From an uncultured Verrucomicrobiota bacterium (GTDB lineage Bacteria > Verrucomicrobiota > Verrucomicrobiia > Limisphaerales > AAA164-E04): a DNA stretch of 46,825 nucleotides. The notes beneath the pieces are model-generated. The model was given only the letters and a program-made list of their open reading frames with translations, was not told the DNA's origin and did no database searches. Each line of letters starts with the position of its first letter. The stretch's first letter is position 1. The stretch lies in NCBI GenBank assembly GCA_913061285.1, contig CAJXVR010000016.1, positions 1-46,825 on the forward strand, in the 5' to 3' direction. Shown here piece after piece: positions 27,616-36,273 of the stretch. The translations under genes and the position numbers were made by a program.

Positions 27616-28422
27616 CTATGCCGGAGCCTGAAATTTGGGTGACTGTTTCATGAACGAAATCGGATTCTGAAAGGATACCTTATCAATCCAGTCCTTTTCG
27701 TGTCCTCGTCGTCGCATTTCCATCATTGTATGGGGAACAGCCAGCGGAACGCTAATACCCCAGTCACAGGCGCTATTCATCCAAATCTTCTCCGAGCCAT
27801 AGATTTCCAGCATGTCAATGGCCCTTGCCGAACTGCACTTCGATTCCGGGTACAGCGTCATTCCTGCCCAGAACCCTTCATCAAGAACCATCTTGATGGT
27901 ATGTTCTTCCACATGATCGATGATACATCGTTCCGGGCTGATCCGAGAATCATTCTTCAGCACGTCCATAATCAATCGAGTCCCCTTCCGTTTGTCTTCG
28001 AGATGAGGCGTATGCACCAGAATCAGCTGGTCACGGCTTCCGGCAAGATCAACGTGCTTTTCTAAGACCTTGATTTCGTTTCGACTATTCTTGTTGAGAC
28101 CAATCTCACCAATACCAAGGACATTAGGGCGATCGATAAACTCGGGAATGATCGAGAGTACCTCCTCCGCCAAGCCTACATCCTCGGATTCTTTAGGATT
28201 GATACAAAGCCAGGTGTAGTGTGGCAAATTGAACTTTGCCGCCCGCTTCGGTTCATGCTCAGTCAGTTGACAGAAATAATCATAAAAGCCGTTCGCAGAA
28301 CTCCGATCGAAACCCGCCCAAAAGGCCGGTTCACAGACAGCTTCGCACCCAGCAGTCACCATCGCAACGTAATCATCGGTGGTGCGACTCACCATGTGCC
28401 CATGGGGCTCAATATACCTCAT
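27616..28422 (-). CDS. TatD-like hydrolase, EboB-like
   Basis: MRYIEPHGHMVSRTTDDY, GIGEIGLNK, ILVHTPH, CIIDHVEEHT, NSACDWG; adjacent to eboE-like gene. Confidence 0.75.
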   Translation of the reverse strand: MRYIEPHGHMVSRTTDDYVAMVTAGCEAVCEPAFWAGFDRSSANGFYDYFCQLTEHEPKRAAKFNLPHYTWLCINPKESEDVGLAEEVLSIIPEFIDRPNVLGIGEIGLNKNSRNEIKVLEKHVDLAGSRDQLILVHTPHLEDKRKGTRLIMDVLKNDSRISPERCIIDHVEEHTIKMVLDEGFWAGMTLYPESKCSSARAIDMLEIYGSEKIWMNSACDWGISVPLAVPHTMMEMRRRGHEKDWIDKVSFQNPISFMKQSPKFQAPA

Positions 28423-28442
28423 TGTCTCAAACGATTCTTAGA

Positions 28443-28721
28443 TTACTGGTTTGCTCCGGGCCAAGCTCCGCAGGCCGCTTTGGTGGTTGCGACCTCAATG
28501 GGCTCGTTCGTTGGATCCGAAAAGGCCTCAAGTACGGCAGCCGCTTTCCCGGGCTCGGCACTCGAAAGAACCTCTAGAGCCTTCCGAAACGCCTCGTAAC
28601 GGAAATCAGGCTCGCCTTCGCCGCGATCCACACGATCTAGGAACGCCGCGACATCAATCAGTTTGTGGCGGGCATCCATAAAGTACAAATCTAGAACCTG
28701 CTGTTGCGTCATATTAATCAC
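28443..28721 (-). CDS. Small conserved protein of the ebo-like cluster (possible EboA counterpart)
   Basis: 92 aa, 20-nt gap to the TatD-like gene on the same strand. Confidence 0.55.
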   Translation of the reverse strand: MINMTQQQVLDLYFMDARHKLIDVAAFLDRVDRGEGEPDFRYEAFRKALEVLSSAEPGKAAAVLEAFSDPTNEPIEVATTKAACGAWPGANQ

Positions 28722-28894
28722 TGATTCTAGATTCGAAGCGAATAATGCTTCAAGTCGTTTGACTGGGAAATCTTTCTAGGGAAAGATCCATCCGAACCCC
28801 GATTCGACCCAAAAGCACCGAAAATAAAGCCTGTAACGATTCCACAGGCACCTAGGTCTCTAGTAAAACCAAAATGGGTCACGGAAGAGAAACA

Positions 28895-30622
28895 ATGGGC
28901 AATATTAGCAATCGTTTAGAAAAACAATTCCTTCGAATCGGTTTGCCCGCATCTCTCTGCCTAGCCGTCGTCGCTTGCAAGACCTCATATTACCACGACA
29001 AAGCCGATAAAGAAGTTTACCAGATTATCGAGGAAGTTGAGAGTCAAGTTTTCGGCACCACCAATCAATTCTCGATCAACACCAAGTTCTCGGAGCGAAA
29101 AGCCAGCGAAATCGAGCCGAGTGAAATCATTGCGGACCGGCAAGAGCTCTCCAAACGCACGCTTGATCTGGATGCCACGCTCGATCTGGCAGTGAACAAC
29201 AGCCGTGAATATCAGACCGAGAAAGAACGCCTCTACCTGAGCGCTTTGAGTCTGACTGGTGAACGCTGGGAGTTCAGCCCACAATTTCTGGCACGCTCAA
29301 CCGCTTCTCGGGATCGCGCATCCAATGGGGATCAGACCGGAAGCGTTGGGAGCCGACTTTCGGTTGGACAAGCGCTGACCACCGGCGCCAGTATCGGCGC
29401 TACGGTCGCCAACGACCTCCTCCGCTTTTATACCGGGGACCCTCGCCGATCAGCTGTTAGCTCCCTTTCCCTGAACATCGTTCAACCCCTACTCCGAGGC
29501 GCCGGACGAACGATCGCTCGAGAAAATCTCAAGCAAGCCGAACGTAACGTCATCTATGCCGTCAGAGATTTTAGCCAGTTTCAGCGGGAGTTTTCGGTCG
29601 ATATCATTTCACAGTTTTTCAACCTCCTCCAACAGCGAGACATCGTTCGCAATCGCTTTACCGATTACCAAAGCAGAACGAATTCGACCGCCCGCCTAGA
29701 AGGACGGTTCGCTGCCGGACTGGAAACAGCGGTCGGTGTCGGCCTTGCCCGCCAAGCAGAGTTGACCTCTAGAAATGGCTACGTCAATACCGTTGCCAAC
29801 TACCAAACCCAGTTAGATCAATTCAAGATTCGCCTCGGAGTCCCACTCACGCATGAACTCCAGCTTGATGATACAGAACTCAAGACCCTCGAGGAAACCG
29901 GGCTCATCGAAACCTTTATTGACTCAAAAACTGCCTTCGAGCTCGCCGTCGCTAACCACCTACTCATCCTCAACGACATAGATCGCTTTGAGGATAGCCG
30001 CCGCCAAGTCAAGATCGTCGCCAATCGCCTACGCCCAGGCCTCGATTTCTTTGCGGACGCTTCTCTGGCCAGTGAACGACCCACAGACTACACCGAATTC
30101 GACATCGACGACCTTCGGGCCGGTGCAGGGTTCGAGATTGATCTTCCCGTGAATCGTTTCCGAGAGCGCAATCAATATCGCGCCGCTGTCGTCAATTTCG
30201 AACGAGCCATTCGAACTCTCGGACTCACCCTCGATCAAAAACGTAACCAGATCGAACGCGGCCTCCGAACGCTCTCCCAGCTTCGAGAGAACTATCGAAT
30301 TCAAACCCTGGCTGTAACACTAGCAGAAGAACGAGTCACCAGCGCTGATCTCAACATCCAAGCGGGACGAGCCGTCGTCCGCGATCTCGTCGAAGCACAG
30401 AATGAGCTACTCGCAGCCAAGAACTCCCGCTCAGCCGCTCTCGTTGACTATCTCTCAGCCCGCCTCCAGTTACTTCTCGACATCGGCATCCTGAATACGG
30501 ATATCGAACGATACTGGCTGGAGCCGAGCCCAACCACGGTCCCTCTTTCAAACGAACCAGCCTCCGCAGCAAAGGCTGAAACTGTCGGCGTCACTATCCC
30601 GAGCAAACTATTTGAGGAATAA
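28895..30622 (+). CDS. TolC-type outer-membrane efflux lipoprotein
   Basis: Lipobox LAVVAC; ARENLKQAERNVIYAVRDFSQFQREFSVDIISQFFNLLQQRD, repeated coiled-coil; followed by HlyD and MacB-like genes. Confidence 0.85.
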   Translation: MGNISNRLEKQFLRIGLPASLCLAVVACKTSYYHDKADKEVYQIIEEVESQVFGTTNQFSINTKFSERKASEIEPSEIIADRQELSKRTLDLDATLDLAVNNSREYQTEKERLYLSALSLTGERWEFSPQFLARSTASRDRASNGDQTGSVGSRLSVGQALTTGASIGATVANDLLRFYTGDPRRSAVSSLSLNIVQPLLRGAGRTIARENLKQAERNVIYAVRDFSQFQREFSVDIISQFFNLLQQRDIVRNRFTDYQSRTNSTARLEGRFAAGLETAVGVGLARQAELTSRNGYVNTVANYQTQLDQFKIRLGVPLTHELQLDDTELKTLEETGLIETFIDSKTAFELAVANHLLILNDIDRFEDSRRQVKIVANRLRPGLDFFADASLASERPTDYTEFDIDDLRAGAGFEIDLPVNRFRERNQYRAAVVNFERAIRTLGLTLDQKRNQIERGLRTLSQLRENYRIQTLAVTLAEERVTSADLNIQAGRAVVRDLVEAQNELLAAKNSRSAALVDYLSARLQLLLDIGILNTDIERYWLEPSPTTVPLSNEPASAAKAETVGVTIPSKLFEE

Positions 30623-30624
30623 TC

Positions 30625-32418
30625 ATGAGCAACGAAAACAATAACAAGGGATCTCAGGGAAGCGGACCCAATCGATCGATCCTGATCGGTGCCATCATCG
30701 CCGTTGTCGTCATCGGTGCCATCATCGCCATGTCCGGTGGAGACGGAGCTAAGTCAGACGCCAAATACTACACCGTCGAGAGGACCGATTTTTTGGTTTC
30801 GGTCACGGAAGGGGGAAATCTCGAGGCTGTGAACGAGGTCATCATTCGCAACGAAGTTGAGGGTAGTTCACGAATCGTCTACATCGTCCCCGAGGGCTCA
30901 CAGGTCAAAAAGGGCGACCTCCTCGTCGAACTCGACTCCGCCGACGCCGTTGAGAAACTCAACCAACAAGAAATCGCCTTCGCCCGAGCCAATGCGGATT
31001 ACATCCAAGCTGAAAACACCCTCGAGATCCAAAAAAGCACCATTCAAAGCGAAATCGATGCCGCCCAGCTCAATTTAGATTTTGCAATCATCGACCTCGA
31101 AAAATTTCGCGAGGGTGAGAGAGCGCAGCAAATTCGCGCCGCAGAAATCGCAATCCAGCAGACCGAAGAAGCCCTGCTCCTCGCAAAAGACGAACTCGAT
31201 TGGTCGGAAAAGCTCTATAAACAAGGTTTTGAAACGAAGAGCACCGTGGATCGCGGAAAGCTAACGGTCCTAAGGCAACAGCTTGACCTCGAGGAGGCGA
31301 AGACCTCTCAAAACGTTCTCACCTCCTTCGATATCCCCAAGATGGAACGCCAATACATCTCGAACGTTGAAGAAGCAAAGAAGGAGCTCCAACGAGTCAA
31401 GCAACAAGGCGAAAACAAACTGACCCAATATGAAACCGACCTGCTGACGGAAAAGAACACGCTCGATCTACAGAAGACAAAGTTAGAAAACGACCGCCGA
31501 CAACTAGACAACACAAAAATCTACGCGCCCCAAAACGGCTTCGTTGTCTACCAAGTGGCACGAAGCCGCTACAGTAGCGAATCGCTCATCGAAGAAGGAG
31601 CAACCGTTCGTAACCGCCAAGGATTGATCACCCTCCCCGACACCTCCCAAATGCAAGTAGAAGTGAAAGTCCACGAGACTCACATTCGAAAAGTACAACC
31701 AGGCCTCACCGCGTTCGTGGTCCTCGATTCCGCTCCCGACATCCGCTACAAGGCCGTCGTTGCGAAAGTGGCTGGGCTCCCTGATACACAGAGTCGCTGG
31801 GCAAACCCAAATCTCAACGTCTATAAGACCAAGGTCATTATTACTGACCCTCTCCCCCCTAATCTCAAGCCAGGAGTTTCAGCCAAAACGGAACTCATCA
31901 TTACGAATATCGCTCAGACCCTGACCGTTCCAATCCAATCCGTGACGACCCTCAAAGGAAAACAGATCGTCTATCTCGCGGAAAACGAGACGAAGCCAAT
32001 TCCGGTAACCGTCGGGATGTTCAACTCCAAGTTCATTGAAATTACAGACGGACTTAAGGAAGGCGACCGAGTCCTGCTATCGCCACCACTCGAAGCGGAC
32101 GGAAGTGACTTGGGAGACGCTGTCATCTCGGACGGTGAAGCCGTGAGCGCTGAGGACCTCAAACCAGACACCGAGGCTCTCAAGAAAATTCAAGAATCCA
32201 CCAAAGCGACGGCCGATTCCCCAGAGTCTAAAGGCGCTGGATTCAACCGAGAGGCACTCATGAAACAATTTGATAAGGATGGTGACGGCAAACTCAGCGA
32301 TGCGGAGAAAGCCGCCATGCGGAAACAATTCAGTGGCGGCGGCGGTGGTAATCGTGGCGGCGGCGGAAACCGCGGTGGTGGTGAAGGCAATCGCGGCGGC
32401 GGTGGTGGAAAGAAGTAG
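30625..32418 (+). CDS. HlyD/RND-type periplasmic adaptor with C-terminal EF-hand and Gly-rich tail
   Basis: N-terminal TM; long coiled coil; VQPGLTAFVVLDSAPDIRYKAVVAKVAGL; VTVGMFNSKFIEITDGLKEGDRVLLSPP; DKDGDGKLSDAE EF-hand loop. Confidence 0.88.
   Translation: MSNENNNKGSQGSGPNRSILIGAIIAVVVIGAIIAMSGGDGAKSDAKYYTVERTDFLVSVTEGGNLEAVNEVIIRNEVEGSSRIVYIVPEGSQVKKGDLLVELDSADAVEKLNQQEIAFARANADYIQAENTLEIQKSTIQSEIDAAQLNLDFAIIDLEKFREGERAQQIRAAEIAIQQTEEALLLAKDELDWSEKLYKQGFETKSTVDRGKLTVLRQQLDLEEAKTSQNVLTSFDIPKMERQYISNVEEAKKELQRVKQQGENKLTQYETDLLTEKNTLDLQKTKLENDRRQLDNTKIYAPQNGFVVYQVARSRYSSESLIEEGATVRNRQGLITLPDTSQMQVEVKVHETHIRKVQPGLTAFVVLDSAPDIRYKAVVAKVAGLPDTQSRWANPNLNVYKTKVIITDPLPPNLKPGVSAKTELIITNIAQTLTVPIQSVTTLKGKQIVYLAENETKPIPVTVGMFNSKFIEITDGLKEGDRVLLSPPLEADGSDLGDAVISDGEAVSAEDLKPDTEALKKIQESTKATADSPESKGAGFNREALMKQFDKDGDGKLSDAEKAAMRKQFSGGGGGNRGGGGNRGGGEGNRGGGGGKK
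32334..32412 (+). repeat. Gly-rich low-complexity coding repeat (GGGGN/RGGGG)
   Basis: ggcggcggcggtggtaatcgtggcggcggcgg... encoding GGGGGNRGGGGNRGGGEGNRGGGGG. Confidence 0.85.
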
Positions 32419-32454
32419 ACTCCAGCCCTTCTAGAATCGAACGACGCCACAGCC

Positions 32455-33165
32455 ATGCTCGACCCTAATGACATCATTAAGATCGAAGGAATACAAAAGA
32501 AGTATATCCTTGGAGGAGAGATCGAGGTGCTCGCCCTTCGTGGCGCCGATGTCACGATCAAAAAGGGGGAATACGTGGCAATCATGGGCCCCTCAGGCTC
32601 AGGCAAGTCGACCATGCTCAATATCCTCGGCTGTCTCGATCGCCCCACAGCCGGAGCCTATTTCCTCGGCGGAGATGACGTCGCCACCATGCCGGACGAT
32701 GAACTTTCTGAAGTCCGAGGTAAGCGAATCGGTTTCATCTTTCAGTCCTACAATCTGATTGCCCAGCTGACCGTCATCGAAAACATCCAAGTCCCTCTCT
32801 TTTATCAGGGCAAGGACTTGAGTGAAACCTATGACCGTTGCGTCGAGCTGGCGAATCTCGTCGGTCTCAATGAACGACTCGAGCACCGCCCCAATCAACT
32901 CTCCGGGGGACAGCAACAACGCGTCGCGATCGCTCGCTCGCTGGTGAACGATCCCTTGATGATCCTCGCCGATGAGCCAACAGGAAATCTCGATTCAGCA
33001 ACCGGTCTTGAAGTACTCGACATGATCGACCGGCTCAATGCCGATGGCAAAACCATCGTCCTTGTGACACATGACGACTATGTGGCCGAACGAGCCCATC
33101 GAGTTCTCCACATGAAAGACGGTCGCATTGATCGCGAGGTAATCAACAAACCTTCGCAAAACTGA
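32455..33165 (+). CDS. MacB/LolD-type ABC transporter ATP-binding protein
   Basis: Walker [10 protein letters not shown], signature [15 protein letters not shown], Walker [15 protein letters not shown]. Confidence 0.97.
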   Translation: MLDPNDIIKIEGIQKKYILGGEIEVLALRGADVTIKKGEYVAIMGPSGSGKSTMLNILGCLDRPTAGAYFLGGDDVATMPDDELSEVRGKRIGFIFQSYNLIAQLTVIENIQVPLFYQGKDLSETYDRCVELANLVGLNERLEHRPNQLSGGQQQRVAIARSLVNDPLMILADEPTGNLDSATGLEVLDMIDRLNADGKTIVLVTHDDYVAERAHRVLHMKDGRIDREVINKPSQN

Positions 33166-33194
33166 TCCGCTAAGCCCCCTCATCAAGCAGTATT

Positions 33195-34493
33195 ATGGCA
33201 ATGAAGGCCAGTCAGTTCATCAGCACCGTCAAGCTCGGCATCAAGAGCTTGCTGCTGCATAAACTCCGTTCAGGACTCACGATGCTTGGCATCATCTTCG
33301 GCGTGTGTTCGGTCATTGCGATGCTTGCCATCGGAGAGGGCGCGTCTTACGAGGCTCAAGAAGCAATTAAGAATCTCGGGAGCAACAACATCATTATCCG
33401 CAGTGTCAAACCCCCTGAAGACACCAATGACACTGGAGGCGGTCGCGGCATGGAGCTCGACTATGGTTTGACCTATGACGACGGAGCACGAATCTACTCG
33501 ACCATCCCCGGTGTCCGGCGCGTTCTTCCCATGCGTATTATTCGTGAGAACGTTCGTTTCAATGAGAACACCTTCCCCTGTCAAATCATCGGAACAACGC
33601 CTGTCTACCCTGAAATCGTCGGTGTGGACATTATCCGTGGGCGCTTCATTTGTGATACCGATGAATTGCATCAACAAAACGTTTGCGCGCTGACCACCGG
33701 ACTGGCAAACCGACTTTTTCCCTACCAAGACCCCCTCACTCAAGCCATCAAAGTGGCCGGCGTTTACTACCGCGTGGTTGGATTGGTTCGAGAGAAAAAC
33801 ACCAAGGAGCAACGGGCTCAATCTGGAGAAATGGAAGGCGAGCCCTTGGACAACAATGTCTACATCCCTATGTCGACAAGCCGATCTCGCATGGGCGAAC
33901 TCATCATCAAACGGCTCACGGGTGGAATGGGAATCGAAGCCGAACGGGTTGAGTTGCATCAAATCACCGTCCAAATGAACGATACCGATGCGGTCGAGGT
34001 CGCGGATCCCCAAATAAAAACATTGCTCGGTCGCTTTCACGAAAAGAACGACTACGAAACAATCGTCCCTCTCCAGCTCCTCCGTCAGGCTGAGGAGACC
34101 AAACGGATCTTCAACATCGTCCTCGGATCAATCGCCGCCATCTCGCTTCTTGTCGGAGGAATTGGAATCATGAATATCATGCTAGCAACCGTCACAGAGC
34201 GCACGCGGGAGATCGGTGTCCGGCGAGCCCTGGGGGCCAAGAAGCGGGACATCACCACCCAATTCCTGGTCGAAACAGTCGTTCTCTCCATTGGCGGCGG
34301 GCTTGTAGGCGTCATCGTTGGGGTCGCCACACCATTTATCGTTTCCCATCTGACGGAAATGAAAACGATCGTCACTCTTTGGTCAGTTCTGATCGCGTTC
34401 GGGATCTCAGGAGCGATTGGTATCGCCTTTGGGATTTATCCAGCATCAGCCGCCGCTGAGCTTGATCCCATTGAAGCTCTTCGCCACGAGTAG
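33195..34493 (+). CDS. MacB/FtsX-type ABC transporter permease
   Basis: LLLHKLRSGLTMLGIIFGVCSVIAMLAIGEGA, GGIGIMNIMLATVTERTREIGVRRALGAKKRDI, YPASAAAELDPIEALRHE. Confidence 0.96.
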   Translation: MAMKASQFISTVKLGIKSLLLHKLRSGLTMLGIIFGVCSVIAMLAIGEGASYEAQEAIKNLGSNNIIIRSVKPPEDTNDTGGGRGMELDYGLTYDDGARIYSTIPGVRRVLPMRIIRENVRFNENTFPCQIIGTTPVYPEIVGVDIIRGRFICDTDELHQQNVCALTTGLANRLFPYQDPLTQAIKVAGVYYRVVGLVREKNTKEQRAQSGEMEGEPLDNNVYIPMSTSRSRMGELIIKRLTGGMGIEAERVELHQITVQMNDTDAVEVADPQIKTLLGRFHEKNDYETIVPLQLLRQAEETKRIFNIVLGSIAAISLLVGGIGIMNIMLATVTERTREIGVRRALGAKKRDITTQFLVETVVLSIGGGLVGVIVGVATPFIVSHLTEMKTIVTLWSVLIAFGISGAIGIAFGIYPASAAAELDPIEALRHE

Positions 34494-34595
34494 AATCCGT
34501 CGGCTGCCCAAAGCTTCTCAACTCTTGGCTCCTTGAAGACGGGCAATTAATGTAAATGACGAAGACGGAGAAGGTTTTCCCCCACTCTGTCTCGG

Positions 34596-36092
34596 TTACT
34601 CGACTTTGGTTTCTGGCTTCAACTCAATGGGGAGCCCCCCAGTTCGTCCTTCGGTCCAGCGCATGAGGTTCTCCAATCGCATCTTGCCATGAAGATAGTA
34701 GGTCGGCCCAAGGGAATCCAGGTGCTTCTGATAGATCTCCTTTGTCGAATCGATTGGCGCTCGATTCAACCATCCCTCACCGGCAAAGACCTTTAGGATC
34801 TCACCCGCGATGAGTTGATGCCCACGAATCGAAGGATGCACGTGATCCACCAACAGATCACTTCCTAGGGTAAGAAAATCACTCTGATCTTCGAGAAAGG
34901 CGTGGAGATCAATCATCGGCACATTGAATCGATCCGCGAGCGCAGCCAACGATTCCCGCTCGGATTTCAGCATTCGGAGAGGACAGACATCATACTCTTT
35001 CGCTTGCAGAAAACTCGCACGGGCTTCTTGCCGCCGCCCCATCCCCTCAAGCATCGTCCCCAAAGCAAAATGGGTCTCAGCAAACTGCGGATCGATTCGA
35101 CGGGCTTTTCGCAACCATGAAACAGCTTTGTCCGGATCCCCGATGTAGTTCCTTCGCGCTTGTTCCAGACAGCGCTGCCACTCATCCAATTCTTGAGCGT
35201 CAAGATCGGCTCGGTGCTCTGACTTAAACGGCGGTGAACTTCTTAGATTCACGGGAGGAGACAGGATCAGCATCGGGACAGCCGCTTTCCGGCAAAGACG
35301 GATCATCCGTTCAATGTTGTGCTCGAAGTGGTTCCCTACCCCTCGTCGCCATCCCGGATCCCAGTGATAGGCCTCCAGCCCGTTTTCATAGTCGAGGAAG
35401 GCATCGACTTCAGAAGGCAGAATCGGGCGCACCGTCTGAAGACTCGATTCCCCATCGAGCCCTTCCCGCATTCGAATCAGATCCCAAGCACGATCGAGGA
35501 GATGATAAAGATGCCAAGAACCAAAATACCGCTGCCCCCACCGGACCCCTTTCGGCACCTCCTTGATCGCTCCATAGGTCCGCTCCTCTAAGTACTCATT
35601 CTGTCCGGTGCAAAGGACAATCAGGTCCGGCTGATAGTGATCGAGACATTCTTCCAGGATTGAAACAAGCCGATAGCTGGCATAGGAGATTCCACCACAG
35701 TTCACCATCTCCCAGTGATGACTTGGATCCGAAGCCTCGAGACTTAGCTGCATCCACTTCGGAAAGGCCGTATCGATGGCATAGGGGCGCCCTTGAACCG
35801 TGGATCCCCCTAAGAAGAACGCCCTGAAGGTCTCAGGGCGCTTCGCGACCACAAAACGATCCCTCACAAAATAGTTCGTTCGAGAGAGTGCGGTCTCATA
35901 GTGCTTCCCAACGTCGCTTCGTTCAAAAAGGGGGCGATCGCCGCTAAATCCTACGAAGGCATCCTCGGAAACCTCGGGACGAGCCATTCCAGAAAGACGG
36001 AGAACGCCTTCAACCAAGAGTACCAGTCCCAAGCCCAGAACGATTGCCCCGAGCCGAAACATAATTGATTTCCATACCAGACGTCGCGCCAT
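34596..36092 (-). CDS. SGNH/GDSL-hydrolase-like membrane-anchored protein with TPR-like insert
   Basis: N-terminal TM; FFLGGSTVQGRPYAIDTAFPKWMQLSLEA, IVLCTGQNEYLE, VDHVHPSIRGHQLIA; insert AVSWLRKARRIDPQFAETHFALGTMLEGMGRRQEARASF. Confidence 0.82.
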   Translation of the reverse strand: MARRLVWKSIMFRLGAIVLGLGLVLLVEGVLRLSGMARPEVSEDAFVGFSGDRPLFERSDVGKHYETALSRTNYFVRDRFVVAKRPETFRAFFLGGSTVQGRPYAIDTAFPKWMQLSLEASDPSHHWEMVNCGGISYASYRLVSILEECLDHYQPDLIVLCTGQNEYLEERTYGAIKEVPKGVRWGQRYFGSWHLYHLLDRAWDLIRMREGLDGESSLQTVRPILPSEVDAFLDYENGLEAYHWDPGWRRGVGNHFEHNIERMIRLCRKAAVPMLILSPPVNLRSSPPFKSEHRADLDAQELDEWQRCLEQARRNYIGDPDKAVSWLRKARRIDPQFAETHFALGTMLEGMGRRQEARASFLQAKEYDVCPLRMLKSERESLAALADRFNVPMIDLHAFLEDQSDFLTLGSDLLVDHVHPSIRGHQLIAGEILKVFAGEGWLNRAPIDSTKEIYQKHLDSLGPTYYLHGKMRLENLMRWTEGRTGGLPIELKPETKVE

Positions 36093-36273
36093 ACTTGATT
36101 TCTGTAGTCCACTTTCTTACCAGGCCCACCCCCTACTGACAAGAGCAGGCCCTCCTTCCAGCAAGGCCGTCGCCCCATAAAACCTCCAGCTTTTCCGAGA
36201 ATACTTTCAGATTGACCAAATCACCGGCAGCAGCCTAGATTCGCCTCATCCACCCAGTAGTAATACAGGCAAT

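Noticed and set aside
33270-34040. 256-aa minus-strand ORF
   Set aside because: Fully antisense to the MacB-like permease; His/Asp-rich composition reflects the complementary strand.
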